NCBI RefSeq assembly: GCF_001426705.1
Contig: NZ_LMFC01000002.1
Span: 953,905-1,017,904 of the forward strand
DNA: 64,000 nt
Source of the DNA: Cellulomonas sp. Root485
Lineage (GTDB): Bacteria; Actinomycetota; Actinomycetes; Actinomycetales; Cellulomonadaceae
Direction of reading: 5' to 3'
Below, piece after piece: positions 18,834 through 28,349 of this stretch; position 1 is the first letter of the stretch, and each line of letters opens with the position of its first letter. Position numbers and translations under genes: made by a program. The notes below the pieces were generated by a model that saw only the letters and a list, made by a program, of their open reading frames with translations, was not told the origin of the DNA and did not search any database.

Positions 18834-19931
18834 GTGAAGAAGATCATTCGAGTGGCCGCGCTCGGCGGGGCGGTCGCCCTCGCGCTTGCGGCGTGTGGCA
18901 GTGCTCCGGAGGACACCACCGAGACGTCCGGCGGCGAGACGTCCGCCGAGACCGTCGACTTCAAGGCCTGCATGGTCTCCGACGCCGGTGGCTTCGACGA
19001 CAAGTCGTTCAACCAGGCCGGCTTCGAGGGCCTGACCCAGGCCCAGGACGAGCTCGGCATCGAGGTCGCCAGCGTCGAGTCCGCTGCCGACACCGACTAC
19101 ACGCCGAACATCGACAGCCTGGTCGCCGAGAACTGCGACCTGATCATCGGCGTCGGCTTCCTCCTCGAGGACCCGATCCAGACGGCCGCCGAGGCGAACC
19201 CGGACATCAACTTCGCCCTCGTCGACAGCTCGTTCTCCGACGCCGACTTCGCTCCGGTCACCCTGGACAACGGCAAGCCGATCCTCTTCGACACCGCGCA
19301 GGCCGCCTACCTCGCCGGCTACGCCGCCGCGGCGACCTCCACCACCGGCAAGGTCGCGACCTTCGGTGGCATCCAGATCCCGTCCGTCACCATCTTCATG
19401 GACGGCTTCGCGGACGGCATCGCCAAGTTCAACGAGGACAACGGCGGCTCGGTGCAGCTGCTCGGCTGGGACAAGGCCACGCAGCAGGGCGTCTTCGCCG
19501 GCAACTTCGACAGCCAGGACGACGGCAAGAACATCGGCCAGTCCTTCATCGACCAGGGCGCGGACATCATCATGCCCGTCGCCGGTCCGGTCGGTCTGGG
19601 CACCGCGTCCGTCGCGCAGACGGCCGGCAACGTCGCGATCATCGGTGTCGACGCCGACTGGTTCGAGACCACCGAGTACGGCCCGATCGTCATGACCTCG
19701 GTCATGAAGGAGATCGGCCCGGCCGTCTTCGACACGATCAGCGAGGCCGTCGACGGCAGCTTCAGCTCCGACCCGTACGTCGGCACGCTGGAGAACGAGG
19801 GCCTCGGCCTGGCGCCGTTCCACGACTTCGAGTCGAAGGTCCCCGCGGACGTCGTCACGAAGCTCGACGAGCTCAAGGCGTCGATCATCTCCGGCGACAT
19901 CGTCGTGGAGTCCGACGCGTCCCCGAAGTGA
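18834..19931 (+). CDS. BMP-family nucleoside-binding lipoprotein of an ABC importer
   Basis: This 365-residue protein is the extracellular substrate receptor of an importer, anchored as a lipoprotein. The signal peptide ends in the lipobox LALAAC with the lipidated Cys21. The mature part is a BMP/PnrA-type periplasmic-binding fold: ACMVSDAGGFDDKSFNQAGFEG, IGVGFLLEDPIQ, ATFGGIQIPSVTIFMDGFADGI, IIGVDADW and SVMKEIGPAVFDTI. PnrA relatives bind purine nucleosides. The GTG at 18834 has AGGAGA at 18823-18828; the longer frame from 18759 lacks a signal peptide. It heads the operon with the ATPase and two permeases, and leads into cdd-deoA. Confidence 0.93.
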   Translation: MKKIIRVAALGGAVALALAACGSAPEDTTETSGGETSAETVDFKACMVSDAGGFDDKSFNQAGFEGLTQAQDELGIEVASVESAADTDYTPNIDSLVAENCDLIIGVGFLLEDPIQTAAEANPDINFALVDSSFSDADFAPVTLDNGKPILFDTAQAAYLAGYAAAATSTTGKVATFGGIQIPSVTIFMDGFADGIAKFNEDNGGSVQLLGWDKATQQGVFAGNFDSQDDGKNIGQSFIDQGADIIMPVAGPVGLGTASVAQTAGNVAIIGVDADWFETTEYGPIVMTSVMKEIGPAVFDTISEAVDGSFSSDPYVGTLENEGLGLAPFHDFESKVPADVVTKLDELKASIISGDIVVESDASPK

Positions 19932-19952
19932 TCTGACGCAGGACCGCAGGAC

Positions 19953-19981
19953 GACGGCCCGGGCCCAGCGCCCGGGCCGTC
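19953..19981 (+). terminator. Intra-operon hairpin after the binding-protein gene
   Basis: A perfect 12-base-pair stem (arms 19953-19964 and 19970-19981, 5-base loop) lies between the receptor gene and the ATPase gene. It probably attenuates or stabilises the transcript so that more binding protein than transporter is made (inference). Confidence 0.6.
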
Positions 19982-20056
19982 GGCCTGTCCAGCACCGACC
20001 TCGCGAGGGGGATGGATAGTGTCTGAGGACAGTCGTGACGTCGAAGGAGACGACCG

Positions 20057-21664
20057 GTGAAGCTGGAGCTGCAGGGCATCACCAAGACCTTCGGGTCGTT
20101 GGTCGCCAACGACCACATCGACCTCGTCGTCGAGCCGGGTGAGATCCACGCGCTGCTCGGGGAGAACGGTGCCGGCAAGAGCACGCTGATGAACGTGCTG
20201 TACGGGCTGTACGACCCCGACGGTGGCCAGATCCTCGTCGACGACGTGCCCGTGACGTTCGCCGGGCCCGGCGACGCGATGGCCGCCGGCATCGGCATGG
20301 TCCACCAGCACTTCATGCTCGTCCCGGTGTTCACCGTCGCGGAGAACGTGGTCCTCGGCCACGAGCCCGTGCGCGGCGCCGGGCTGATCGACCTTCCCGA
20401 GGCACGTCGCCGCGTCAAGGAGATCTCCGACCGGTTCGGCTTCCACGTCGACCCCGATGCGTACATCGAGGACCTGCCCGTCGGCGTCCAGCAGCGCGTC
20501 GAGATCATCAAGGCGCTGTCCCGGCAGGCCAAGGTGCTCATCCTCGACGAGCCCACGGCCGTGCTCACGCCGCAGGAGACCGACGAGCTGATCGTGATCA
20601 TGCGCCAGCTCAAGGAGTCCGGGACGTCGATCGTCTTCATCACCCACAAGCTGCGCGAGGTCCGTGCCGTCGCCGACCGGATCACCGTCATCCGGCGCGG
20701 CAAGGTGGTCGGCAGCGCCGAGCCGACGTCGACCGAGACCGAGCTCGCCTCGCTCATGGTCGGACGCTCGGTGTCCCTGGGGGTCGCGCGCACCGCGGCG
20801 GTGCCCGGCGAGGCGACCGTCCAGGTCCGCCACCTGACCGTCATCGACGACGCGGGCGTCCGGCAGCTCGACGACATCTCGTTCGACGTGGCCCGCGGCG
20901 AGATCGTCTCGATCGCCGGCGTCCAGGGCAACGGGCAGACCGAGCTCACCGAGGTCATGCTCGGGCTGCAGACGCCCGTGGCCGGGTCCGTGCTGCTCGA
21001 CGGCGTCGAGCTGGTGGGCAGGTCCGTCAAGGACGTGCTCGCCGCCGGTCTCGGGTTCGTCCCGGAGGACCGCTCGACCGACGGGGTCATCGCCGACTTC
21101 TCCATCGCCGAGAACCTCATCCTCGACCTGCACCGCAACGAGCCCTTCGCCCGGGGTGTCGCGCTGAAGCCCGCCGCCGTGCGGGCCAACGCCGAGAAGC
21201 GGATCGCCGAGTTCGACGTCCGCACCGGCTCGATCGACGCGCACGCGAGCACCCTGTCCGGCGGCAACCAGCAGAAGGTCGTGCTGGCACGCGAGATGTC
21301 CCGGCCGCTGCGGCTGCTCATCGCGTCGCAGCCGACCCGCGGCCTCGACGTCGGCTCGATCGAGTTCGTGCACTCCCGGATCGTCGAGGAGCGCGACAAC
21401 GGGACCCCCGTGATCATCGTGTCCACCGAGCTCGACGAGGTCCTCGCGCTCGCGGACCGCATCCTCGTCATGTACCGCGGGCGGATCGTCGGTGACGTGC
21501 CGGGCGGCACGGACCGCGACGTGCTGGGTCTGATGATGGCCGGCGTGCCGCTGGAGGACGCCGTGCGGCAGGCCGCCGAGCACCACACGACCCTCGGGGA
21601 GGCCGACCTCGAGGCCGAACCGACGACCACCGCCGAGACGGCGATCCCCCAGGAGGAGCTGTGA
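20057..21664 (+). CDS. ABC importer ATP-binding protein, double-domain (nucleoside/sugar type)
   Basis: This 535-residue protein carries two fused ABC ATPase domains, as in carbohydrate-uptake-type-2 importers such as NupA/YufO. The first domain has Walker A GENGAGKST, a degenerate signature (PVGVQQRVEI) and Walker B LILDEPTA. The second has a degenerate Walker A (GVQGNGQTEL), a full signature LSGGNQQK and a variant Walker B (LLIASQPTRGLD, where the Asp-Glu pair is replaced). Thus only one composite site is likely to hydrolyse ATP well. The GTG start has GAAGGAGA 6 bases upstream. The stop overlaps the first permease. Confidence 0.93.
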   Translation: MKLELQGITKTFGSLVANDHIDLVVEPGEIHALLGENGAGKSTLMNVLYGLYDPDGGQILVDDVPVTFAGPGDAMAAGIGMVHQHFMLVPVFTVAENVVLGHEPVRGAGLIDLPEARRRVKEISDRFGFHVDPDAYIEDLPVGVQQRVEIIKALSRQAKVLILDEPTAVLTPQETDELIVIMRQLKESGTSIVFITHKLREVRAVADRITVIRRGKVVGSAEPTSTETELASLMVGRSVSLGVARTAAVPGEATVQVRHLTVIDDAGVRQLDDISFDVARGEIVSIAGVQGNGQTELTEVMLGLQTPVAGSVLLDGVELVGRSVKDVLAAGLGFVPEDRSTDGVIADFSIAENLILDLHRNEPFARGVALKPAAVRANAEKRIAEFDVRTGSIDAHASTLSGGNQQKVVLAREMSRPLRLLIASQPTRGLDVGSIEFVHSRIVEERDNGTPVIIVSTELDEVLALADRILVMYRGRIVGDVPGGTDRDVLGLMMAGVPLEDAVRQAAEHHTTLGEADLEAEPTTTAETAIPQEEL

Positions 21665-22950
21665 GCAGCCAGACGCCGGCCCCGCTGCCGGACGCCCAGG
21701 TCCCGCCGCCCGGGCAGACCGGTGTCGTCGAGCCGACGGAGGAGTCCGACGGAGGCCGCCGCATCCTGCACGAGATGCTGACGAGCAGCTGGCTCGTGTC
21801 GGTGCTCGCGGTGGTGCTGGCGCTGGTCCTCGGCGGCCTGCTCATCGCGGCGGCCGACGCCGAGGTGCAGGCGGCAGCGAGCTACTTCTTCTCGCGCCCC
21901 GGGGACCTGATCTCCGCGGCGTGGACGGCGGTCTCCGAGGCCTACGCGGCGCTGTTCGCCGGGGCGATCTACGACCCGCGGGCCGAGACGTTCGCCCGGG
22001 CGATCCGGCCGCTGACCGAGACGCTCACCGTCGCGACGCCCCTGATCCTCGCCGGTCTCGGCCTGGGCATCGGGTTCCGGGCCGGTCTGTTCAACATCGG
22101 TGCCCAGGGCCAGATCATCCTCGGTGGCATCTTCGCCGGGTTCATCGGGTTCACGTTCGACCTCCCGTTCCCCCTGCACCTGCTGCTCTGCGTCATCGGC
22201 GCCGCGCTCGGTGGCGCCCTGTGGGCGGGCATCGCCGGTGTGCTCAAGGCGCGCACGGGTGCGCACGAGGTCATCGTCACGATCATGCTCAACAACATCG
22301 CGATCTACCTGGTCGCGTACCTGCTGAGCATCGACGCGTTCCAGCGACCGGGCAGCAACAACCCGGTCAGCCCGCCCATCCCGGACAGCGCGGCGTACCC
22401 GTTGCTGCTGGGCAGCGGCTACCGGCTGCACGCCGGCTTCCTGGTCGCCATCGCCGCCGCGGTGTTCACCTGGTGGCTGATGGAGCGCTCGACCATCGGC
22501 TTCCGGTTCCGCGCGGTCGGCTCCAACCCCAACGCTGCGCGCACCGCCGGCATCTCGGTGAACGCGACCTACGTGTGGGTCATGCTCACGGCCGGTGCGT
22601 TCGCGGGGCTCGCAGGCTCCGCGCAGGTGCTCGGCACGGAGCGGGTCCTCACCGCCGGGGTCGCGGCCAGCTACGGGTTCGACGCGATCACGGTCGCCCT
22701 GCTCGGTCGCTCCAAGCCGCTGGGCACGGTCTTCGCGGGCATCCTGTTCGGCGCCCTGCGCGCCGGCGGCGTGGTCATGCAGGCCCGCACCGGGACGCCC
22801 ATCGACATCGTGCTCGTCGTGCAGTCCCTCATCGTCCTGTTCATCGCGGCCCCGCCGCTGGTCCGGGCGGTGTTCCGCCTGCCGTCACCGGACACGCCAC
22901 GCGCCCCGAAGCCGGTCGTCCCCGTCACCGCGAAGGAGGTCAGCGCATGA
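21661..22950 (+). CDS. ABC importer permease 1 (nucleoside type)
   Basis: This 429-residue membrane protein of the BPD_transp_2 family has about ten helices and a roughly 50-residue polar N-terminus. The family core is clear: GLGLGIGFRAGLFNIGAQGQIILGG and ARTGAHEVIVTIMLNNIAIYL, the EAA-like coupling region GFRFRAVGSNPNAARTAGI, and ASYGFDAITVALLGRSKPLG. It is the NupB/YufP counterpart, forming a heterodimer with the next permease to move nucleosides. Overlaps at both ends (ATGA-type) tie it to its neighbours. Confidence 0.9.
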   Translation: MSSQTPAPLPDAQVPPPGQTGVVEPTEESDGGRRILHEMLTSSWLVSVLAVVLALVLGGLLIAAADAEVQAAASYFFSRPGDLISAAWTAVSEAYAALFAGAIYDPRAETFARAIRPLTETLTVATPLILAGLGLGIGFRAGLFNIGAQGQIILGGIFAGFIGFTFDLPFPLHLLLCVIGAALGGALWAGIAGVLKARTGAHEVIVTIMLNNIAIYLVAYLLSIDAFQRPGSNNPVSPPIPDSAAYPLLLGSGYRLHAGFLVAIAAAVFTWWLMERSTIGFRFRAVGSNPNAARTAGISVNATYVWVMLTAGAFAGLAGSAQVLGTERVLTAGVAASYGFDAITVALLGRSKPLGTVFAGILFGALRAGGVVMQARTGTPIDIVLVVQSLIVLFIAAPPLVRAVFRLPSPDTPRAPKPVVPVTAKEVSA

Positions 22951-24245
22951 GCGCCCCCACGATCGATGCGACGTCGGCGTCGGCCCGTCCCGCCTCCGAG
23001 CTGGTCCTGCCCCCGATCAAGTGGCACGCACCGATCACCTACGCGGCGGTCGCGCTGCTCGGGCTCGTGGTCTTCGGGCTGCTCGCACCGACCGGCGAGC
23101 ACAGCACGTTCGCCGTCTCGACGACGCGCGACTTCATCCAGTTCACGCCGTTCTCCGTGCCGTCGAAGCTGACCGCGATCATCCTGTGCCTCGCGGCGCT
23201 CGCGCTCGCCGGGGTGTCGTTCTACGAGACGCGCCGCCGGGAGAAGGCGGGCGCCTGGCTGCCGATCACCTACGGGTTCCTCATGGTGTTCGCGTTCCTG
23301 GTGTGGGCCGTCGCGGGCAAGGACAGCGGGCTGCCGCTCACCGGACTGCTGCAGGGGTCGCTGTTCCTCGCGATCCCGCTGGTGTTCGGGGCGCTCGCGG
23401 GTCTGCTCTGCGAGCGGTCCGGCATCATCAACATCGCCATCGAGGGGCAGCTGCTGGGCGGGGCGTTCCTCGCGTCCGTCGTCGCCACCCTCACCGGCAG
23501 CGCCTACGCGGGCCTCATCGCCGCGCCCGTCGCGGGCGCCCTGGTGGGCCTGCTGCTGGTGCTGTTCTCGATCAAGTACGTGGTCAACCAGATCATCGTC
23601 GGCGTCGTGCTGAACGTGCTGGTGATCGGCGTGACCAGCTACCTGTTCTCCACGGTGCTCAAGGAGAACCCGGACACCTGGAACAACCCGCCCGGGCTGC
23701 CGGTCATCAGCATCCCGGTGCTCTCGCAGATCCCGATCCTCGGACCGGTCCTGTTCCGGCAGACCGCGCTCGTCTACATCATGTACGTCGTCGTGATCGT
23801 GCTGCAGATCATGGTCTTCCGGTCCCGCTGGGGCCTGCGGCTGCGGTCCGTCGGCGAGCACCCGAAGGCGGCGGACACGGTCGGCATCAAGGTCAACCGC
23901 ACCCGGCTGCGCGCCACGGTGCTCGGCGGCGCGGTGGCCGGGCTCGGCGGGGCGTTCTTCACCGTCGCGGCGGGGCTGGCGTTCGGCAAGGAGATGACCA
24001 ACGGCAAGGGGTACATCGCGCTCGCCGCGATGATCCTCGGGCGGTGGAGCCCGAAGGGTGCGCTGGCAGCCGCGCTGCTGTTCGGGTTCGCCAACAACCT
24101 GCAGCTCCAGCTGAGCATCATCCAGACGCCGATCCCCAGCCAGATCATGCTGATGACGCCCTACATCGTGACGATCTTCGCCGTCGCGGGGCTCGTCGGA
24201 CGGGTGCGCCCGCCGGCCGCCGAAGGAATCCCCTACACGAAGTGA
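22947..24245 (+). CDS. ABC importer permease 2 (nucleoside type)
   Basis: This 432-residue partner permease of the BPD_transp_2 family (NupC/YufQ-like) has about ten helices. Motifs include CERSGIINIAIEGQLLGGAFLASV, YVVNQIIVGVVLNVLVIGVTSYLF and WGLRLRSVGEHPKAADTVGIKVNR, the coupling region. The ATG at 22947 overlaps the stop of permease 1 and has GAAGGAGG 7 bases upstream. The C-terminal stop overlaps the cytidine deaminase start (GTGA), linking uptake directly to salvage enzymes and supporting nucleosides as the cargo. Confidence 0.9.
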   Translation: MSAPTIDATSASARPASELVLPPIKWHAPITYAAVALLGLVVFGLLAPTGEHSTFAVSTTRDFIQFTPFSVPSKLTAIILCLAALALAGVSFYETRRREKAGAWLPITYGFLMVFAFLVWAVAGKDSGLPLTGLLQGSLFLAIPLVFGALAGLLCERSGIINIAIEGQLLGGAFLASVVATLTGSAYAGLIAAPVAGALVGLLLVLFSIKYVVNQIIVGVVLNVLVIGVTSYLFSTVLKENPDTWNNPPGLPVISIPVLSQIPILGPVLFRQTALVYIMYVVVIVLQIMVFRSRWGLRLRSVGEHPKAADTVGIKVNRTRLRATVLGGAVAGLGGAFFTVAAGLAFGKEMTNGKGYIALAAMILGRWSPKGALAAALLFGFANNLQLQLSIIQTPIPSQIMLMTPYIVTIFAVAGLVGRVRPPAAEGIPYTK

Positions 24246-24646
24246 GTGCTGTGAACATCGACTGGGACGCCCTCCGGGCGGCCGCCACGGACGTCATGCA
24301 CAAGGCGTACGCGCCGTACTCGAGCTTCCCGGTCGGGGCAGCCGCCCTGGTCGACGACGGACGCGTGGTCGTCGGCTGCAACGTCGAGAACGCCTCGTAC
24401 GGGGTCACGCTGTGCGCCGAGTGCTCGCTCGTCTCGGCGCTGACCGTCTCCGGCGGCGGGCGCCTGGTGGCGTTCACGTGCGTCGACAAGCACGGCACCG
24501 TGCTCATGCCCTGCGGCCGGTGCCGGCAGCTGCTGTGGGAGCACGGGGGAGCGCGGCTGCTCGTGGAGACCGTGCACGGCGTCAAGCCGATGACCGAGGT
24601 GCTCCCGGACGCCTTCGGGCCCGCTGACCTGGAGGAACGCGCATGA
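24242..24646 (+). CDS. cdd: Cytidine deaminase
   Basis: This 134-residue zinc enzyme converts cytidine or deoxycytidine to uridine or deoxyuridine. The zinc-binding and catalytic motif is CAE (LCAECSLVSAL) with PCGRCRQLL further on; substrate residues lie in NVENASYG. The start is taken as the GTG that overlaps the permease stop (GTGA), with GAAGGA about 14 bases upstream. A second GTG 9 bases later is the alternative. Its own stop overlaps the deoA start. Family length (about 130) fits. Confidence 0.94.
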   Translation: MSAVNIDWDALRAAATDVMHKAYAPYSSFPVGAAALVDDGRVVVGCNVENASYGVTLCAECSLVSALTVSGGGRLVAFTCVDKHGTVLMPCGRCRQLLWEHGGARLLVETVHGVKPMTEVLPDAFGPADLEERA

Positions 24647-25935
24647 CCGAGTCATTCGACGCCGTCGACGTCATCGTCGCCAAGCGGGACGGGCACCGGC
24701 TGTCCGACGCGCAGATCGACTGGGTCATCGACGCGTACACGCGCGGGGTCGTCGCCGAGGAGCAGATGTCGGCGCTGAACATGGCGATCCTGCTCAACGG
24801 CATGGACCGCGCCGAGATCGCCCGCTGGACCGCCGCGATGATCGCGAGCGGCGAGCGGATGGACTTCTCGGGCCTGTCCCGGCCGACCGCGGACAAGCAC
24901 TCGACCGGCGGGGTGGGCGACAAGATCACGCTGCCGCTCGCGCCGCTCGTGGCCGTGTTCGGGGTGGCCGTCCCGCAGCTGTCGGGCCGCGGTCTGGGCC
25001 ACACCGGCGGCACGCTGGACAAGCTCGAGTCGATCCCCGGCTGGCGGGCCGCCCTGAGCAACGACGAGATGATGGCGCAGCTCGACGACGTCGGCGCGGT
25101 CATCTGCCAGGCCGGGTCCGGGCTCGCGCCCGCCGACCGCAAGCTCTACGCGCTGCGCGACGTGACCGGCACGGTCGAGGCGATCCCGCTCATCGCGAGC
25201 TCGATCATGAGCAAGAAGATCGCCGAGGGCACCGGTGCGCTGGTGCTCGACGTCAAGGTGGGCTCCGGGGCGTTCATGAAGGACGTCGACCGCGCCCGCG
25301 AGCTGGCCCGGACGATGGTCGCGCTCGGCACCGACGCCGGGGTGCGGACCGTCGCGCTGCTCACCGACATGTCGACGCCGCTCGGGCTGACCGCCGGCAA
25401 CGCGCTGGAGGTCCGCGAGTCGGTCGAGGTGCTGGCCGGTGGGGGACCCGCGGACGTCGTGGAGCTCACGGTCGCGCTGGCCCGGGAGATGCTCGCGGCT
25501 GCCGGCCGGCCCGAGGACGACGTGGCCGCCGCGCTGCAGGACGGGCGGGCCATGGACGCGTGGAAGCGGATGATCGCCGCGCAGGGCGGCGACCCGGACG
25601 CGACCCTGCCGGTGGCCCGGGAGACGTCGCAGCTGCTCGCGGACACCGACGGCGTGCTCGCCGAGCTGGACGCGTACGCCGTCGGCATCGCCGCGTGGCG
25701 GCTCGGTGCGGGACGCGCCCGCAAGGAGGACCCGGTGCAGGCCGGTGCGGGCGTCGAGCTGCACGCCAAGCCCGGGGACACCGTGCGGGCCGGCCAGCCG
25801 CTGATGACGCTGCACACCGACACCCCCGACCGGTTCGGTCGTGCGCTCGACGCGCTGGCCGGCGCGGTCGTCATCGCTCCCGCCGGCGCTGTCGTGCCCG
25901 TCCGGCCGCTCGTGATCGACCGGATCGACGCCTGA
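24643..25935 (+). CDS. deoA: Thymidine phosphorylase
   Basis: This 430-residue enzyme splits thymidine or deoxyuridine with phosphate into base and deoxyribose-1-phosphate. Evidence is the phosphate-binding KHSTGGVGDKITLPLAP, SGRGLGHTGGTLDKLESIPG, DVKVGSGAFMK and a C-terminal alpha/beta domain ending in the RPLVIDRI stretch. Length fits the pyrimidine phosphorylase family. It is co-translated with cdd (ATGA). Its product feeds the mutase and then the DeoC aldolase encoded a few kilobases on. Confidence 0.95.
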   Translation: MTESFDAVDVIVAKRDGHRLSDAQIDWVIDAYTRGVVAEEQMSALNMAILLNGMDRAEIARWTAAMIASGERMDFSGLSRPTADKHSTGGVGDKITLPLAPLVAVFGVAVPQLSGRGLGHTGGTLDKLESIPGWRAALSNDEMMAQLDDVGAVICQAGSGLAPADRKLYALRDVTGTVEAIPLIASSIMSKKIAEGTGALVLDVKVGSGAFMKDVDRARELARTMVALGTDAGVRTVALLTDMSTPLGLTAGNALEVRESVEVLAGGGPADVVELTVALAREMLAAAGRPEDDVAAALQDGRAMDAWKRMIAAQGGDPDATLPVARETSQLLADTDGVLAELDAYAVGIAAWRLGAGRARKEDPVQAGAGVELHAKPGDTVRAGQPLMTLHTDTPDRFGRALDALAGAVVIAPAGAVVPVRPLVIDRIDA

Positions 25936-25962
25936 TCCCTCGCGGCGTCGCGCGGACGGGGG

Positions 25963-25968
25963 CACGAT
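25963..25968 (+). promoter_or_regulatory. Possible leaderless-type -10 element before the small acidic ORF
   Basis: CACGAT ends 6 bases before the ATG at 25975. It is a weak match (C in place of T at the first position). Confidence 0.3.
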
Positions 25969-25974
25969 GGACGG

Positions 25975-26196
25975 ATGAGCACCGTGCCCGGAAGTGACGC
26001 GTGGAAGGACGCCGGCCTCGCGCCGGTGGACCCGGACGGTCCGCGGAGCCTGACGGACGAGACGGACGACGCCGCGGACCCGGAAGAGTACGAGCCGGGG
26101 TTCGCGCGCGCAGACCGCGACGGGCGCGCCGACGAGGCGGACGTCGTCGAGCAGGACACCGAGGTGCCCGCCGATGATGAGGATGCTGACACCTGA
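25975..26196 (+). CDS. Small acidic hypothetical protein
   Basis: This 73-residue protein is about one-third Asp/Glu and has no predicted helix bundle, membrane segment or cysteine. It is probably disordered. It lies between deoA and add, on the same strand, with a -10-like hexamer 6 bases before its ATG and codon usage like its neighbours (third-position GC). I do not recognise a family. It may be a real lineage-specific protein, and being near add does not by itself imply a salvage role. Confidence 0.5.
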   Translation: MSTVPGSDAWKDAGLAPVDPDGPRSLTDETDDAADPEEYEPGFARADRDGRADEADVVEQDTEVPADDEDADT

Positions 26197-26221
26197 GCCC
26201 GTTCCTGGTGGTCCGTCCCGG

Positions 26222-26227
26222 TACGGT
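26222..26227 (+). promoter_or_regulatory. Leaderless-type -10 element before add
   Basis: TACGGT ends 6 bases before the ATG at 26234, which supports that start over the upstream in-frame ATG at 26174. Confidence 0.55.
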
Positions 26228-26233
26228 GAGCCC

Positions 26234-27400
26234 ATGACCTCCCCCTCCGAGCCCTCGGTGGCTGACGCCCCCAGCGACCCGTCCGAGGCCACCGACCCCG
26301 TGGACCAGACGGCCGCCCTCGTCGCGCTGATCCCGACCCTGCCCAAGGTCGTGCTGCACGACCACCTCGACGGGGGGCTGCGTCCCGCGACGATCATCGA
26401 GCTCGCCGCCGAGATCGGCCACGAGCTGCCCGCGACGGATGCTGACGAGCTGGGCCGCTGGTTCGTCGAGGCCGCCAGCTCCGGGACGCTCGAGCGCTAC
26501 CTGGAGACGTTCGACCACACGGTCGCCGTGATGCAGACCGAGGACGGGCTGCGCCGGGTCGCCCGCGAGTCGGCGATCGACCTGGCCGCCGACGGCGTCG
26601 TGTACGCCGAGCAGCGGTACGCGCCCGAGCAGCACCTGGCCCAGGGGCTGACGCTCCAGCAGGTGGTCGACGCCGTGCAGGCCGGGTTCGCCGAGGGGAT
26701 CGCCGAGGCCGCGGCGGCGGGTCACTCGATCCGGATCGGCACCCTCATCACCGCGATGCGCCACGCCGACCGTGGCGACGAGATCGCCGCGCTCGCCCTG
26801 GAGAACCGGGACAACGGCGTGGTCGGCTTCGACATCGCCGGCGCCGAGGACGGGTTCCCGCCGTCGCGGCACGCCTCGGCGTTCACCACGCTCGCGGAGG
26901 CCGACTTCCCGGCCACCGTGCACGCGGGCGAGGCGGCCGGCGTCGAGTCGATCGCGGAGGCCGTGCACGTGGCGCACGCCTGCCGGATCGGGCACGGCGT
27001 GCGGCTCATCGAGGACGTCACCACCGACGAGCTCGGCGACCGGCTGGGCACGCTCGCCCACTGGGTCCGCGACCGTCGCATCCCGCTCGAGCTGTGCCCG
27101 TCGTCCAACGTGCAGACGGGCGCCGCCGAGTCGGTGGCCACCCACCCCGTCACGCGGCTGCGCAACCTCGGCTTCGCCGTCACTGTGAACACCGACAACC
27201 GGCTGCAGTCCGGGACGTCCATGACCCGCGAGCTGACGCTGCTGGTCGAGGAGGCCGGTTGGGACCTCGTCGACCTGCGCGACGTGGCGGTCACGGCGGC
27301 GGCGCACTCGTTCCTGCACCACGACGAGCGGTCCGCCCTGATCGACCAGGTCATCCGCCCGGCGTACGCGTCGGCCCGGGGCGGCCGCCACCGCGCCTGA
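26234..27400 (+). CDS. add: Adenosine deaminase
   Basis: This 388-residue zinc TIM-barrel enzyme deaminates adenosine and deoxyadenosine to inosine forms, which the purine nucleoside phosphorylase at 42 kb can split. Metal ligands and catalytic residues appear in [11 protein letters not shown] (HxH), [17 protein letters not shown] and [19 protein letters not shown] is a conserved pocket. The first 30 residues are a non-conserved leader. The start is fixed by the -10 hexamer. It ends in a strong hairpin facing the convergent aldehyde dehydrogenase genes. Confidence 0.94.
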   Translation: MTSPSEPSVADAPSDPSEATDPVDQTAALVALIPTLPKVVLHDHLDGGLRPATIIELAAEIGHELPATDADELGRWFVEAASSGTLERYLETFDHTVAVMQTEDGLRRVARESAIDLAADGVVYAEQRYAPEQHLAQGLTLQQVVDAVQAGFAEGIAEAAAAGHSIRIGTLITAMRHADRGDEIAALALENRDNGVVGFDIAGAEDGFPPSRHASAFTTLAEADFPATVHAGEAAGVESIAEAVHVAHACRIGHGVRLIEDVTTDELGDRLGTLAHWVRDRRIPLELCPSSNVQTGAAESVATHPVTRLRNLGFAVTVNTDNRLQSGTSMTRELTLLVEEAGWDLVDLRDVAVTAAAHSFLHHDERSALIDQVIRPAYASARGGRHRA

Positions 27401-27428
27401 CCCGAGGCGACCCGCGGACGTGCCGCGG

Positions 27429-27484
27429 CGAGAACGCCATGGGACGCGCCACCGCACCGGATGACGCGCCCCATGGCGTTCTCG
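27429..27484. terminator. Large bidirectional hairpin between add and the aldehyde dehydrogenases
   Basis: Arms 27429-27448 and 27465-27484 pair at 19 of 20 positions around a 16-base loop. It sits between convergent stops at 27400 and 27489. Confidence 0.75.
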
Positions 27485-27488
27485 TCGG

Positions 27489-28349
27489 CTAGATCAGGCC
27501 CTTCGTGTGCCAGACGGTCTTCGTCTCCACGAACGCCGTGATGCGGTCGAGCGACGGGGCCGCCGCGTCCGGACCGTTCTCGGGCGGCAGGACGCGCTTG
27601 AGCGTGTCGGCCGCCGCGATCTGCAGGTCGATCCACTCCAGGTCGCCGGCGCCCACGAGGTCGAGGGCGTTGACGTCCTGGTGGCTGGCCAGCCACGGCG
27701 CGATCTCCGCGGGGGAGCCCGTGAGCACGTTGACCACGCCCTTGGGCACGTCGCTCGTCGCGAGGACCTCCGCCAGGCTGATCGCGGACAGCGGCAGCCT
27801 CTCGCTGGCCACCACGACGACCGTGTTGCCGGCGACCAGCGCGGGAGCGACCGCGGACACCAGCCCGAGCAGCGACGAGTCCTGCGGCGCGATGATCGCG
27901 ACGACACCCGTCGGCTCCGGCACGGAGATGTTGAAGTACGGCCCGGACACCGGGTTGGCGTTGCCGGCCACCTGCGCGTACTTGTCGGTCCAGCCCGCGT
28001 ACCAGACCCAGCGGTCGATCGCGGTGTCCACCTGCGCGGACGCGACGGCCGTGGTCACGCCCTCGGCGTCGACGATCTCGGCGACGAACTGCGCCCGCCG
28101 GCCCTCGAGGAGCTCGGCGATCCGGTAGAGCACCTGGCCGCGGTTGTACGCGGTCGCCCCCGACCAGCCGCCGACGGCAGCGCGGGCGGCGACCACCGCG
28201 TCGCGGGCGTCCTTGCGCGACGCCTTGGCAGCGTTGGCGAGGAACGCGCCCTTCGCGCTGACGATCTCGTAGGTGCGGCCCGACTCGCTGCGCGGGAACG
28301 CCCCGCCGATGTACAGCTTGTAGGTCTTCGGGACGGCGAGGCGGGTCAC
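27489..28349 (-). CDS. Half-length aldehyde dehydrogenase-like protein (no catalytic domain)
   Basis: This 286-residue protein matches the N-terminal NAD-binding half of aldehyde dehydrogenases: KLYIGGAFPRSESGRTYEIV, VAPALVAGNTVVVV and GVVNVLTG. It ends where the catalytic half would begin, so the nucleophilic Cys is absent. The usual PWNFP is APQDSS and the LKPAE lysine loop is altered. It is encoded directly after a full-length aldehyde dehydrogenase, with a GTGA overlap, so both are made together. This looks like a specialised partner or pseudoenzyme rather than a fresh truncation, because the codons are intact and the end is clean. The longer frame to 29372 is a shadow of the upstream gene. 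Confidence 0.85.
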   Translation of the reverse strand: MTRLAVPKTYKLYIGGAFPRSESGRTYEIVSAKGAFLANAAKASRKDARDAVVAARAAVGGWSGATAYNRGQVLYRIAELLEGRRAQFVAEIVDAEGVTTAVASAQVDTAIDRWVWYAGWTDKYAQVAGNANPVSGPYFNISVPEPTGVVAIIAPQDSSLLGLVSAVAPALVAGNTVVVVASERLPLSAISLAEVLATSDVPKGVVNVLTGSPAEIAPWLASHQDVNALDLVGAGDLEWIDLQIAAADTLKRVLPPENGPDAAAPSLDRITAFVETKTVWHTKGLI

